Below are positions 40,201-48,085 of a stretch of DNA of 64,000 bases, piece after piece (the first letter of the stretch is position 1; the number at the start of each line of letters is the position of its first letter). Below the pieces are notes generated by a model, which worked only from the letters and a program-made list of their open reading frames with translations, made no database searches and had not been told where the DNA came from. The stretch is from Bombyx mori (Eukaryota > Arthropoda > Insecta > Lepidoptera > Bombycidae), in the NCBI RefSeq assembly GCF_030269925.1, contig NC_085107.1, forward strand, positions 3,224,001 to 3,288,000, written 5' to 3'. Made by a program: the position numbers and the translations under genes.

Positions 40201-43200
40201 ATGCACAAGAGTAGCAAGCGACACGGTGAGTTGACAGCCGACGAAGTTAAAGTAGCGGAGCTAATCTGGATTAGAGAAAGCCAAAGACGAATGTTCTCAG
40301 ACGATATAGAAAGTGTCAAGAAAACCGGACAAGTGAAGCGAGATTCTCCGCTCCGTCAACTTACACCATTTTTAGACAAGGACGGCATCCTCCGTGTTCG
40401 TGGGAGGATCTGCAGAGCAGATGGTGATAACGATTTCAGGCACCCTATAATTTTGAATCCAAAAGACAGATATGTGAAATTACAACTTATGCAGTATCAC
40501 GTGGACTCAGCACATAATGGACGCGAACGTGTGCTGCATGAAGTGAGACGACGATTCTGGATAATAAATGGACGTAATGCAGTAAAAATGACATGGAATG
40601 ACTGTCAGTTCTGCAAGAACAGTCGTGCGAAGCCCTCGCCACCACTCATGGCTGATTTACCAGATGTTAGATTGAAGGAGGTCAGTCGACCTTTCACTTA
40701 CACCGGGTTAGATTATTTCGGTCCAATTATAGTGAAGGTTGGACGTAGACACGAGAAAAGATGGGTAGCACTATTTACATGTCTGACAGTTCGCTCTATC
40801 CATCTGGAGTTGGTTCACGATTTGACAACCAGCTCCGTGTTGATGAGCCTCAGACGGCTGATAGCGAGACGAGGCTGTCCAAGTATTATTTTCAGTGACA
40901 ACGCGACTACCTTTCGTGGGGCTGACCGTGAACTGAAGCGAGCTGTACAAGCTATCGACAAAGACGAACTCATCACCTTCGGTAGCATCCGACACTTGGA
41001 GTGGCGATTCATAGCCCCTGACGCACCTCATATGGGTGGATGCTGGGAGCGGCTCGTGAGATCCGTCAAAACAAGCTTGCGAGTAACGCTCAAGACCAGA
41101 ACACCTAACGATCAGACATTAATGACACTCCTGGCTGAGGCCGAATTCATGGTGAATTCAAGACCACTGACATACGTACCTCTTGATTTTGACGACGACT
41201 TGCCCTTGACTCCGAATGATTTTTTACTACCAAAGACAGAATTTATTGACCATCCTTTCGGAATGTTTACGGACCATGATTTACTGAAACGGACTTGGAG
41301 AGAATCTCAACGACTTGCAGACTTGATTTGGAAACGCTGGGTCAAGGAGTACTTGCCCACTTTGACACGACGAGACAAATGGTACAGAGATTCTGACAGA
41401 CCACTGGCGATTGGTGACGTCGTAGTTGTTGTTGACTCCCAGCTACCCCGCAACCAGTGGCCGCTTGGCAAGATCGAGCAGGTCTTCCCTGGTAAGGACG
41501 ACATGGTTCGCGTTGCTAAAGTTCGGACTAGACATGGACTCTACACAAGACCGGCGACGAAACTGTGCAGGTTGGACGTACACTCCTCATCTTGAGTACC
41601 AGCCTTCTGGTACTGGAGGTGGGGATGTCGTGGCGTGCAACCTCATTGACAAGACATAAAACCTATAATGACTAGACATAGACAGACTAAGACAGACATT
41701 TGAAAATAATTCAAAAATAAATGGAACGAGGGCGTACGTGACCAGCAGCGAGGCAGTACATTTTTTGACTTCTGAAAAGACAGACATACAAAAAGACGAA
41801 ACAGAACGAATAATAATTGACCGTTCTTATATAAGATGTTCAAGTGACCTTCGACCGTTCACCGACTGACTTACTTGTTACCGATTATATACTACATTCA
41901 GGATTCTAAGAATACATTTGGAAATTTCGATGGATTAAATGGACGTTCATGAGTCCCCGTTCTAGTGGAACCCGTCGCTTGCGACGAAGGGCTCGGCGAG
42001 TAAATTAACCCTCAGACACAGCCCATTGAGTTTCTCGCCGGATCTTCTCAGTGGGTCGCGTTTCCGATCCGGTGGTAGATTATGCGACGCACGGCTCTTG
42101 CTAGGGTTCGTGTTAGCAACGTCGTCAGGTTTGAGCCCCGTGAAGTCACCTACTAGTTAAGGTTACGCTGATGTCTAGATGTCTAGACCATCAGTTTAGG
42201 TAGGAAAAAAAGAGACCCTGTGTTGATTATTATCAATTGATTATATTATTCGAAATAAGTTATTATATGTACAATTTGTAGATAAACGAGACAGCAAACG
42301 GTCTAGATTGACATTCAAGGAGAATGGTAATGGCAGTCACTTGCAATGAGAATCGTTGTATACAAATTTGTCAATTATTAGATACTACGCTTTGTACAGT
42401 AGTATATTTTAGTAATAGAGAGCTAGGTTTCTTTTATTTACAAAGACATCTGCGTTAGCTTTACAGAACTCTACTGCATGCAGTTTCATAAGCGTGACGT
42501 CATTTGGGGCGAAATAAATAACGAGCAGAGATTATTCACAAATACAGAAAGATTGTCCATAAACGTGATTCATGTTTAACACGTTGTACTCTTTACGAAC
42601 AACCGGTGTGCCTAGTGTACTATATCATTCGGCCAAAGCCAAAATCAGGGAATCTAATTTTATAAAACGCGATAATTTGTACAGAAGATAAAATTAGCGA
42701 CTTTTACCGTCTTGTTTGGATATTTTAAAAGATTCACGAGTGACCCTCATTGTTCAAGCGTTTCAGTAAGATAAGGCTCATCGGCGAGCATTGTGGCCTG
42801 AATGAAAAGTACTCGATTTTTCATATGGCGTTAAAGGTGTTAAATTTTATGTAAAGATTTAATACAAATAATTAATATTTTACAATCAAATGCTGTTTTA
42901 ATTATCTTATAATTTACTTAATTTCACTTATAGATGATATTACCTTGCCTAATACTTTTAAATTTGTTATTGAAATCCAATAACCTATTTGGATGAAAAT
43001 TGCGGTAGACTATATGACCTACCTTTCGAATAGGCGATAAAGCGTGTGAACAGCCCACTTCTTGCATTTCCACCAGGGTAGCTCCATCCGTTCGTCCTCG
43101 TCAACTTGGAGCGTGGTATCGGGCACGGGACGTTCCATTATCGAACGCAAGACTACCATCCATTTTGTAAAGGCATCCCTGGTTATCAAGTCCAAAGGTA

Positions 43201-46200
43201 GAATATACTGAAAAGAGGTTTCAATTCCAAATAAATTGCTGTAAAATTGAGCTTAGTTTGATAAAATACACATTTTCACATCGCCTTAAGGTTTCGTAAA
43301 AAAAGTACCTTTGTTAGAGCATAGAAGCATTTCAAGATCTGCTTCTGTATCAAAATTGATTCAACAGATTGATCTGGTTCCAAGTTAACTATGAGATTAT
43401 ATATCATAGGGAGAAGCAGGTTCATAGCTTCTATGAGTGGCGTTCGTTTCTCGGAAATGTGGTATTCATAGTTCTTGATCAATTGATACAAACATTGTAG
43501 AGCGCCCATCCAACTATTAGCGTCAGGATTTTGTAAGAAAATGTGTATTTTGTCCACGATCTGAGTCCATCGCTCTGGAAAGTCATGTTTTATGATAGTC
43601 TTCAGGCAGACACACAACTGTACTCTGATTATTTCAGGAGCCTGGACGATCGCCTCTACTATGATGTCTCTAATCATAGCGCGATCCTGCTCGTGGATGT
43701 TAAATGGGATTGGTTCGCCCTCTTCACGCTCTTTATCTTGCCATCCTGACGTGATCAAGTTCTTGAGATAGACGACACCAGCTTGGCGCACTGGTATGTT
43801 GACATCATTTTGCATAACAACTTGCAGTAGAGCTGGAGCGAATCCGATTATCTTATGAATCTAAGACAAAAAATTAAGAAAGTGAATGACATTCTGTAAT
43901 AAAAAGTAACATTCAAGCATATAAAAATTAAGATCAAGAAGAAAATGATGATGATAACTGAAATAATGGAATAAGCATTGGAAAAGGCAAGATGTATAAA
44001 TAAATAATATAATAAATGTATGTAAGTTGTCAGAAAACTAATCGGGAAACAAACAAACAAATATTCTTTTTACAGATGATCAATTCTTATATTCTTTGCC
44101 ACCACAATTGAAGCCTTGCTACTTAAGGACATTATTTTTTGTTTCGGTATAATGTATTAGGAATTCCATTATTTTTTATAGATGTAAGTGGGTAGTTATA
44201 TTTTATTTATTACAATGTGGACATAAGATGAAAAAAGTCACGAGAACACAATGTATGCCAGCTGCTGATAAATGGACCAGGAAGAATCCTATTTATTTAG
44301 AATCATATATTATCACATTTAATTATTCATCTAAATCTATACCTACAATAATCAAAAATTTTTCTGTCATACAGCAAGTAAACAAATGCATGTTATGTGC
44401 AAATGCAATTATGCTCCATTTTAATTTTATGATGTGAAAGCCCTCTTTAAATTAATATGTAATACACTAAAATTATTAAAATATATATGTACTGAGTTTT
44501 TTAATTGCGTAAACGGGTGAATGAGTTCCAAGGTGCATGTGTTAAATGGTTACTCAAATGGTAGCTCGAAGTCTTAATTGAATAGTATAATGGGTATCTA
44601 ACCATTCAAACAGGAATATATAGTATATTTATTTATTATATATATATTTATTTACAGGAATATATAATACACGGTAGAAATAGGCAGGATGGTAGTACCT
44701 ACCCATGAAAACTTATAAATTCGGCCTAGAGATATCTCAGTATTATTACAAGCCCATTCTCCATGTGTATGCCTGTATCCTTTAAGTCGCCTTTTACAAA
44801 ACTCACGAGAAGAGATCAGGTAATGTTAAGCTAGGCTAACACTAGAAAGCTATGTGAACAGTTCCTAGAAACTTTCTTGTAATAATAGAAAATAAACAAT
44901 GTGAAATAGTAGCAGATTCTAAATTTAATTACAAATACTACAAAGTGGACTAAAGATGGTAATTATAATCTTATTGCATCAATCTGCAGTGAAGAAATTA
45001 TGCATTCTGGTTTAAGAAGGACAGCCACTGTGTAAATGCGAATTCATGTTGTCTCAATGTTAGTAGTGGCATTTAATTGGCATATAATTTGGTATTTATG
45101 GGCTGCAGTAATCTATTAATGATAATAAATGCTGCTTTTATTCTTCATTGTATGAGCTATGTAAGCTTCATCTGGAGTTATTCTATACAAGTGGTGATCT
45201 CTCTTTGATTCTCCTATCCACTAATGTTTATAAGGTACTAAACTAAATTTAACTTTAGAAACTAATTTTCATATTTTTTTCTGAACATCAGCTACAACTG
45301 GCTTTGCACAATATACCAAAACATTTGTTCACTTTATTAATCTAAGCTAATCACCAATGTGATTGAATGGATCTGTAATGATTCAGATGTCTAATGTTGA
45401 TTATGACAATTACATTGAGATCTAAAGTGAGTTTTTTATTGAGACATGACCAAGTGAACATGAACTTATTAAAATTGATTTTAATCCATATTTTGAATAG
45501 GTATTAATCTACCAGATTTTCCTAACAGTTATCAAATGTTTCATTAAGTATTCAGCAAATGCAATCACCTAGTCCCGTAGACATCCCACATACTATATTT
45601 AATATACAAAGGCTATTAGATACATAGATTGCCCTTGTAGGCAGACAAGCTTACGGCCCACCTGATGGTGAGTGGTTACCGTCGCCCATGGACTTCAACA
45701 ATGCCAGGGGCAGAGCCAAGCCGCTGCCTAACGTATAGATATAACCGGAGACTTCAAAAATCAAGCAGTATTGGTGCAAAATCTTGAAATGTCAAACTAT
45801 TTTTTTCTATACATTGTAGTTTGATTTCAGAACTCCGTATGATTTAAATTCAGTTAAATGCTACTATTAAATTTAATCAGTCATAAGATAATGTGAAAAT
45901 AATTAAAATGTTAAAAAAATATATTCCAGTGTTAATGACAAGAAAGACAACTACATTCATCAGTTTACAGATGCTGCAGTTCACAACACACAGTAACACA
46001 GGTCATGCTCTCATCTCACCCCCACCCCTAACTACACAGATCAATAAATAACATTGCACAGGTATTCAGCATGTTCTCAATTGAACCTGAGATCTCTTTT
46101 ACATTGTTTGTTTTATGCAATTTTAATAGTAATATAATTCCATTCAATAACTGACTTGACCACTCAGCATTTTCATTTGATTACAAACAAAAACAAATAC

Positions 46201-46883
46201 CTTAGCTCAACAGATGAGTGTTGTTACAACAATATTTTTAAAGGTATCACTTTTTGGAGAAGATTATTTATTCTGAGATGTTTTGTTCTAATTAAATATA
46301 GTTAGTTACAAGATCGTGTTAGATTTTATTTAATTACACCATTTATTTCCAATGTTTAGCAACAAACTGACAAATGATGAAATACGCGGCAAATATAGTT
46401 TCGTATTAGATTTTTTTATGTATAGACAAACACTCATACATTTTCCTATTAATTTTACTATTAGCATCTAGACAGGTAGTATACATAGGTATTATTACTA
46501 GGTAGCATTTCGTCAAGATTCGCTTTATTGGTGGACAATAGGCTAAATCTTTAACACAGGATTTACCATGCGCGGACAAAAATAGATCAGTCACGTCGAA
46601 CAGGGTTCTGGGATATTGAATACAAATATTTCTCAGACATGCGAAAACATGGTTCTGAAGATCCATACCTGCGCGGCATGTTACAAAGCAACTTTTCGCA
46701 AAATCAATATCCTAGAATAGGAAGTTCAGCAATTTGAACTGTCATATTATTTAGTCGGGTTATAAAATTACCGAGCATGTGGAAATGGATTTAAATTACC
46801 TGGGAAAGTTGCTCTTCTGCTTGTTGCCGTTGATTAGGATCAATAGTGGCGCGTAATATTTCAATTAACTTTCTGGTATCCAT
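19183..46883 (-). CDS. IPO7: Importin-7 (RanBP7; moleskin orthologue), complete, 14 coding exons
   Basis: Karyopherin-beta family nuclear import receptor. It binds cargo in the cytoplasm and releases it on RanGTP in the nucleus; known cargoes include ribosomal proteins, histone H1 (with importin-beta) and activated ERK/SMADs. Coding exons (minus strand, 5' to 3'): 46883-46800, 43860-43309, 43207-43023, 32074-31901, 29359-29214, 29128-28325, 28240-28017, 26994-26818, 26559-26423, 23285-23083, 22385-22243, 20632-20521, 20020-19877, 19238-19183. All introns are GT-AG and all phases match. The sum is 3141 nt, or 1046 aa, against about 1040-1050 in animals. An importin-beta N-terminal region (about 22-100) is followed by HEAT repeats, the conserved [11 protein letters not shown] block (exon 7), acidic tracts (about 878-950) and a C-terminal tail ending F-x-F-G-S. 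Nothing is broken. Intron 3 is 10.9 kb and packed with transposons. Confidence 0.97.
19877..20020 (-). CDS. IPO7: Importin-7 exon 13 (residues 981-1029)
   Basis: Encodes Y-H-A-L-T ... L-A-D-Q-R-K-A and I-E-Q-S-G-G, matching the family C-terminal region. Confidence 0.95.
20521..20632 (-). CDS. IPO7: Importin-7 exon 12 (residues 944-981)
   Basis: Starts with four aspartates, then Y-E-P-E-D-A-A, and contains the conserved P-V-D-E-Y-V-K-F-K block. Confidence 0.95.
20961..21168 (-). repeat. Bm1 SINE, 5'-truncated, in importin-7 intron 11
   Basis: Minus-strand Bm1 from the A-rich tail to 'gggtagggtggtg'. Same strand as the host gene. Confidence 0.88.
21805..22054 (+). repeat. 250-bp TC...CTAG element, copy 2, in importin-7 intron 11
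   Basis: Starts TCTATACTAATATATAAATC directly after an A, and ends GGGTACAGCTAG directly before a T. It is the reverse complement of the copies at 13757 and 47266. The A|T junctions and TC/CTAG termini are Helitron-like. Confidence 0.82.
22243..22385 (-). CDS. IPO7: Importin-7 exon 11 (residues 896-943)
   Basis: Encodes S-S-D-E-D-D-I-Q-E and E-Y-L-E-T-L-A-R. The acceptor is AATATAG|AG, needed to keep the frame. Acidic linker region. Confidence 0.94.
22440..22886 (+). repeat. Bm1 SINE, full length, in importin-7 intron 10
   Basis: It carries the tRNA-like head (GTGAAGTCGTCGGGCCTA), degenerate B-box, full body and A-rich tail, and is antisense to importin-7. It is rather diverged, so an older copy. 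Confidence 0.88.
23083..23285 (-). CDS. IPO7: Importin-7 exon 10 (residues 828-896)
   Basis: Begins [10 protein letters not shown], encodes L-F-D-G-L-K-R-A-Y, and ends in the first acidic tract ([10 protein letters not shown]). Confidence 0.96.
25003..25061. repeat. Imperfect inverted repeat, in importin-7 intron 9
   Basis: GTTAACCTTTTCGCTACGG and the downstream CCGTAG...AGCGTAAGGGTTAA pair imperfectly around 'acagcgttttgtgg'. This may be the remains of a small palindromic element. Confidence 0.45.
26423..26559 (-). CDS. IPO7: Importin-7 exon 9 (residues 783-828)
   Basis: Encodes L-Y-S-N-P-Q-L-L and the H-F-I-K-Q-W block. It ends in phase 2 inside a glycine codon. Confidence 0.95.
26818..26994 (-). 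CDS. IPO7: Importin-7 exon 8 (residues 724-782)
   Basis: 177 nt, phase 0 at both ends. It encodes A-A-K-L-L-E-V and [14 protein letters not shown]. As a symmetrical exon it could be skipped without a frameshift. Confidence 0.97.
27230..27288. repeat. Perfect 27-bp inverted repeat, in importin-7 intron 7
   Basis: 27230-27256 is the exact reverse complement of 27262-27288, leaving a 5-base loop. The arms contain 'gataacagcacaagc'. There are no bulges or mismatches, unlike most microRNA precursors. Confidence 0.85.
28017..28240 (-). CDS. IPO7: Importin-7 exon 7 (residues 649-723)
   Basis: Contains the strongly conserved D-Y-F-T-D-M-M-P and L-H-N-Y-V-T-V-D-T motifs and ends in phase 0. Confidence 0.97.
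28325..29128 (-). CDS. IPO7: Importin-7 exon 6 (residues 381-649)
   Basis: 804 nt, the largest exon. It holds several HEAT repeats, including K-D-G-A-L-H-M-like and Y-M-R-A-R-x-C-W-V-L-H blocks. The correct end is G|GTCAGC at 28325; reading past it gives an artificial extension into the intron. Confidence 0.96.
29214..29359 (-). CDS. IPO7: Importin-7 exon 5 (residues 332-381)
   Basis: Encodes S-W-K-L-L-K-P-H ... [10 protein letters not shown] and [10 protein letters not shown], ending in phase 1. Confidence 0.96.
31437..31852 (-). repeat. Unnamed repeat (family X), longest copy, in importin-7 intron 4
   Basis: On the minus strand it begins AATACGCTTTTATTACCTTC and includes 'acgtatgtatgtttgtaacg' and 'ggaatctttgaacatg'. 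It ends with a partial inverted copy of its start (AAAAGCGTATTTTGTTAG). The same sequence occurs at 62463-63050, split by an insertion, and its first 75 bases at 15706-15781. There is no coding capacity. Confidence 0.7.
31901..32074 (-). CDS. IPO7: Importin-7 exon 4 (residues 274-332)
   Basis: Encodes Y-G-S-P ... [11 protein letters not shown]. It is flanked by acceptor TATCAG and donor GTAATT; noticeably GC-richer than its surroundings. Confidence 0.96.
32165..32414 (-). repeat. Bm1 SINE, 5'-truncated, in importin-7 intron 3
   Basis: From the T-rich (minus-strand A-rich) tail to 'gaggtcctaccaccgg'. It starts only 91 bp beyond the 5' edge of exon 4 (32074). Confidence 0.9.
32643..33516 (+). 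mobile_element. pogo/Tigger-like element, internally deleted, 874 bp
   Basis: Terminal inverted repeats begin CAGTCAAAA and continue to GCGACATCG (left) and ACGACATCG (right), 21 of 27 positions matching. TA dinucleotides flank both ends (32641-32642, 33517-33518). Inside is a frame for the N-terminal DNA-binding domain of a pogo/CENP-B type transposase (33080-33226). The catalytic part is absent, so this is a non-autonomous deletion derivative inserted in importin-7 intron 3. Confidence 0.85.
33080..33226 (+). CDS. 48-aa CENP-B/pogo N-terminal helix-turn-helix remnant
   Basis: An ATG-to-stop frame starting M-S-Q-R-K-R-K-Q. It includes [21 protein letters not shown] and [11 protein letters not shown], the first helix-turn-helix of pogo-type transposases and CENP-B. 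It stops right after W-K-E-Q, where the deletion of the rest of the transposase begins. The frame is clean despite its shortness. Whether it is ever translated is unknown. Confidence 0.6.
   Translation: MSQRKRKQINIDEKSRIISKLESGISNKAVAKEYRVSHSTISTIWKEQ
34397..35685 (+). mobile_element. mariner element, 1289 bp, in importin-7 intron 3
   Basis: TA target duplications at 34395-34396 and 35686-35687. The ends CGAGGGCTGCACTAAAAGTA and the reverse complement of the right end (CATAGGCGGTACTGAAAATT) form imperfect inverted repeats of about 27 bp. The length is typical of mariner. It encodes a transposase broken by one stop and one frameshift. Confidence 0.9.
34569..35620 (+). pseudogene. mariner transposase (DD34D type), two lesions
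   Basis: The ATG at 34569 opens a frame with the paired helix-turn-helix DNA-binding region ([16 protein letters not shown]). It then carries W-I-P-H-S-L, C-D-E-S-W-I-Y (first catalytic D), [10 protein letters not shown] (second D) and [11 protein letters not shown] (third D), ending at TAA 35620. One in-frame TAA at 35016-35018 and a single-base loss near 35363-35367 break it. Otherwise all domains are present, so it died fairly recently. Confidence 0.88.
36113..36348 (+). repeat. 5' LTR of the BEL/Pao element
   Basis: 236 bp, TGTCGTGG...CGTTCA. It contains a TATA-like TTATATAAG at 36314-36322 that could start the element's transcript. Confidence 0.95.
36379..41595 (+). CDS. BEL/Pao gag-pol polyprotein, intact, 1738 aa
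   Basis: I chose ATG 36379 because the frame upstream to 36331 lies partly in the LTR and has no ATG. Order of domains: coiled-coil region (about 50-95); gag-like DUF1759 (about 148-290, [11 protein letters not shown]); cysteine/histidine knuckles (about 358-424, C-T-L-C-G-D-A-H); DUF1758 retropepsin (about 473, [10 protein letters not shown]); reverse transcriptase (about 740-960, Y-V-D-D at about 883-886); RNase H (F-C-D-A-S-S at about 1071, W-S-D-S-K-T); integrase zinc region (about 1374-1415) and core (G-L-D-Y-F-G-P; S-D-N-A-T-T-F; G-G-C-W-E-R), and DUF5641 (about 1620-1735). No stop or frameshift. The D-E-G at the protease site differs from the textbook D-S/T-G and is probably a family variant. 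Many opposite-strand frames here are shadows. Confidence 0.95.
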   Translation: MVKTRLGTDTDMATSSTNGTTAAADQTGRDRQSVHSSRAPSPTPSVRSTVSSAMTQIRRQKLIQLKLDAAEQRARLHLQLLEEKLAIESQALEEEEDPQLTCNPPGNSQTLPNAHDVRLPACCQQISEENELANCVTKLLARQSSTRELPTFSGEPEEWSLFYSQFTSTTKLCGYSDDENIARLARCLKGRARDAVYALLVSASNLDRIISTLKLRFGRPENIIEILLNKIHAIRDIRHDDIDRLIEFATAVQNVTATMKSTKEIGHLMNPTLLREIVSKLPSTLRYQWAIHAASLGVKTVTLSHISEWLMTMANAASFISPLTTKTSSDVKPPTRPDPRPWRPAVMATTPTAVNLSCTLCGDAHDIQSCERFIQMTTDDRWRFVTEKKLCFSCLSSRHQLRACEKKTKCAVRDCMRVHHTLLHAVRRVMKIDNAVNHTDKTVNTLNNADRHVFLKVVPVVVSGAKGDVLTYALLDEGAAVTLVNSSLLERAGITGPTSSLRIRGASGMTTIEPNSRLVSFNIRGVNVSNVYNVTSARSVNNLNICVDSFRYKKIVNKYPWVIDYVTDYDIRPDMIELLIGQDNIDLIITRQIIQRHKTGPIVSKTDLGYVVHGNVGLGSVPDDTTVLHFCRCDELHELVKQSFSTESFGVKQTDDFPRSREDQLALNIMERTTKLLPEGRWETGLLWKSDDLQLPDSLPLAMTRLNGVQKKMVRYPEFASQYRSKIEENLDKGYITKIQPGDPATKTRIWYLPHFAVFNPNKPNKLRIVLDCAAKSGGKSFNDFLLRGPDFLTSLPAVLLKFRTGKFAVTADIQEMFHRVLIRPEDRHAQRILWDGETYIMNVMTFGAVCSPSSAQFVKNINARRYETTKPEAYKAIVDHHYVDDYIHSFDHEDDLIRVVDDVVHIHVSGGFNLRNFVSNSKRLLAHLPAEKLAPSCLKILSDVKDDQVERVLGVRWDRETDEFLFHLNFPKVSEAIKTGIKRPTKREVMRLIMSLFDPLGFLLYVTVKGRILLQTIWKSNVGWDDEVELSQFEKWQSWLTELQKTSEFRTPRWLFNDGCGKQEPPELHIFCDASSKAFASVAYLRDKTTDGKWHVSFVIARARVAPLKVMSIPRLELQAALMGARLAHTLKKNIDVSTVTYWSDSKTVLSWLRSDSGRFKPFVAHRVSEISELTEVSHWRWVPSGLNAADDATRETVAEDNTRWMNGPSFLREPKETWPPDDFIISLDPDDVEVKVCTITLMTVELPDDSRFSRYWRLIRSTAWFMRAVHNWMHKSSKRHGELTADEVKVAELIWIRESQRRMFSDDIESVKKTGQVKRDSPLRQLTPFLDKDGILRVRGRICRADGDNDFRHPIILNPKDRYVKLQLMQYHVDSAHNGRERVLHEVRRRFWIINGRNAVKMTWNDCQFCKNSRAKPSPPLMADLPDVRLKEVSRPFTYTGLDYFGPIIVKVGRRHEKRWVALFTCLTVRSIHLELVHDLTTSSVLMSLRRLIARRGCPSIIFSDNATTFRGADRELKRAVQAIDKDELITFGSIRHLEWRFIAPDAPHMGGCWERLVRSVKTSLRVTLKTRTPNDQTLMTLLAEAEFMVNSRPLTYVPLDFDDDLPLTPNDFLLPKTEFIDHPFGMFTDHDLLKRTWRESQRLADLIWKRWVKEYLPTLTRRDKWYRDSDRPLAIGDVVVVVDSQLPRNQWPLGKIEQVFPGKDDMVRVAKVRTRHGLYTRPATKLCRLDVHSSS
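41626..41861 (+). repeat. 3' LTR of the BEL/Pao element
   Basis: Identical to the 5' LTR over all 236 bp and followed by the CCGAC target duplication. Confidence 0.95.
41940..42212 (+). repeat. 3' end of a non-LTR retrotransposon (Bombyx LINE tail)
   Basis: Contains GAGTTTCTCGCCGGATCTTC, 'gggtcgcgtttccgatccgg', 'gagccccgtgaagtcaccta' and a terminal 'taggtaggaaaaaaa'. The same phrases recur in the 47728-48085 (minus) and 61540-61890 segments. LINE family names (Bmc1/L1Bm-like) are from memory and not verified. Confidence 0.65.
43023..43207 (-). CDS. IPO7: Importin-7 exon 3 (residues 213-274)
   Basis: Encodes [10 protein letters not shown] and ends within an arginine codon (phase 2). It is separated from exon 2 by only 101 bp but from exon 4 by 10.9 kb. 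Confidence 0.96.
43309..43860 (-). CDS. IPO7: Importin-7 exon 2 (residues 29-212)
   Basis: 552 nt, phase 0 at both ends. It contains the conserved [12 protein letters not shown] block of the importin-beta N-terminal domain and K-N-Y-E-Y, ending F-Y-A-L-T-K at the donor AAG|GTACTT. Confidence 0.97.
44510..44715 (-). repeat. Degenerate Bm1 SINE, in importin-7 intron 1
   Basis: Only patches survive: 'gtgttaaatggttact', 'cacggtagaaataggcagga' and 'tggtagtacctaccca'. They are in Bm1 order, with an AT-rich insertion at about 44628-44668. Confidence 0.55.
45630..45740. repeat. Repeat family B, copy 1, in importin-7 intron 1
   Basis: Contains 'ggcagacaagcttacggccc', 'acctgatggtgagtggttac' and 'ggggcagagccaagccgctg'. 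Further copies are at 52525-52745 and 63795-63990. Probably the 3' end of a LINE or SINE; it resembles Bm1 in layout but not in sequence. Confidence 0.65.
46406..46729 (-). other. Possible alternative terminal exon of importin-7
   Basis: On the minus strand a 107-codon open frame begins immediately after a good acceptor (CTTCCTATTCTAG). It is in the phase that would join importin-7 exon 1 (phase 0) and runs to TAA at 46406-46408. The peptide is cysteine-rich ([19 protein letters not shown]) and unlike importin-7. Splicing exon 1 to it would make a short, unrelated protein. I do not recognise it, and it may be chance or an old gene fragment. Confidence 0.22.
46800..46883 (-). CDS. IPO7: Importin-7 exon 1 (residues 1-28)
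   Basis: The start codon is at 46883-46881. It encodes [11 protein letters not shown] and ends in phase 0 at CAG|GTAATT. The aligned start matches the human protein, so the start is secure. Confidence 0.95.
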
Positions 46884-46995
46884 ATTTGTGGATTGTACAT
46901 TAAATTACTTGAAAATTACTTTTGTCTCACAGCGGGGCACGAGCCACCGGCACCGGGCGTGGAAGTGAAAAAGACATGTTCTCTATGGCGCAGGT

Positions 46996-47001
46996 CACGT
47001 G
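46996..47001 (-). promoter_or_regulatory. CACGTG E-box (GTCACGTGAC) upstream of importin-7
   Basis: The palindrome GTCACGTGAC (46994-47003) lies about 113 bases upstream of the importin-7 ATG, in a GC-richer patch. It matches the consensus of MiT/TFE, USF and Max-type bHLH-zip factors. Position fits a proximal promoter; function is inferred. Confidence 0.45.
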
Positions 47002-47265
47002 ACATCATGGAGATGTTGCCAATACAAACTCTTAATATCCAGAAAATTTCTAGTCCACTTTGACTATCTAATAATGTTGTTACAGATTTATTTTTTCATT
47101 TTTTCAATAAACTTGGTTATTTGTTCGTTTATTGTTTTGTTGCTGTAATATAAAGAAATCGTTTAGAAATCCGTAAGTTGGAATATGGCGGTAGAGGTCG
47201 TTGTCCACTAATAAAATTGAAATACAAAAGTTGCTCTGTATAGCATTACATAATTATATACATAA

Positions 47266-47511
47266 CTAGTTGTAACCGTCCGCTTCGCTGGGCATTTAAA
47301 ATTAACATTATTAATTCTCACCCCCACAAAGATTCTCATCGGTTAACGCCCCCGCAACTGATGTAGGGAGTCCAACACTCATATAAATATTAGCCTATTC
47401 ATTAAATACATGTATTTTCTACATGGATACCAAGTTTCAAGTCAATCGGATGTATGGTTCAGTAGCTATAACGGAACATCCGTACACTGTAGATTTATAC
47501 ATTAGTATAGA
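47266..47511 (-). repeat. 246-bp TC...CTAG element, copy 3, between importin-7 and PLEKHJ1
   Basis: CTAG at 47266-47269 and terminal GA at 47510-47511, with the same body as 13757-14004. An 11-base match (ATAATTATATA at 47250-47260 and 47514-47524) lies outside each end and might be a target duplication, but the sequence is AT-rich. Confidence 0.78.
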
Positions 47512-47727
47512 TTATAATTATATAGATTTTGCTTAGCTATTTACTATTAAATATAATAGGTCCACAAATATAAAACTGAAATAGTGGCCAGTATATCACT
47601 TTTCAGTACTTGCAAGTACTAAATCATCTTAAATAATTATTATGTCTTTGCATAAAATTGGTGTTTTGTACGGGAGGAATATAGAGTATTTTTTTTTGTA
47701 AAATGTATTTAATTAATCAAAGTTTTT

Positions 47728-48085
47728 TTTTATGATTGAAGGATTACTGGTGGCCCGGAGGCCTTTTCAGTTTCACGTGGACAAGTGGGCGAGCAAAGGC
47801 TCAGCCGAGAGGGGTGGAATTTGTTAACAGCTGCCCGAGCACCTCCGAAGGAGACCTAACAGCTCAAGAGCAGCTGCTTCGCGAATGAATCTACTACCGG
47901 ATCGGAATCGCGACCCGCTGAGAAGATCCGGCGAGAAACTCAGCGAGCTGATTCAAGGGTTATGTTGTACGGCGAACTCTTTGTCGAGTTCGACGAGTAC
48001 GGTTACTGGGGTCTCTAACCCTGCTCCTAGTGTTAGAGCTGAAGGCGTCTAATGCAAAGGTTATTGGATCTGATGGATCCGTAAG
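47728..48085 (-). repeat. 3' end of a non-LTR retrotransposon, minus strand
   Basis: On the minus strand it shares GAGTTTCTCGCCGGATCTTC and 'ccgatccggtagtagattc' with 41940-42212 and ends 'ccaccagtaatcc' followed by an A-rich tail (T run 47727-47734). It abuts the mariner remnant to its right. Confidence 0.65.

Larger units (their letters stand above)
36113..41861 (+). mobile_element. Full-length BEL/Pao LTR retrotransposon, 5749 bp
   Basis: Two LTRs (36113-36348 and 41626-41861) that I compared base by base are identical over 236 bp, begin TG and end CA. They are flanked by the same 5 bases (CCGAC at 36108-36112 and 41862-41866), the expected BEL/Pao target duplication. A primer-binding-like TGGTCCTTCGAGC starts at 36351, and a purine tract (about 41614-41625, GGAGGTGGGGA) precedes the 3' LTR. 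One uninterrupted gag-pol frame fills the interior. Identical LTRs and an open frame indicate a recent insertion. It lies antisense to importin-7 within intron 3. Confidence 0.96.

Noticed and set aside
36377..41504. Many minus-strand open frames of 65-134 codons between 36.3 and 41.6 kb
   Set aside because: They are antisense shadows of the BEL gag-pol frame or lie in its LTRs, and have no independent protein features.
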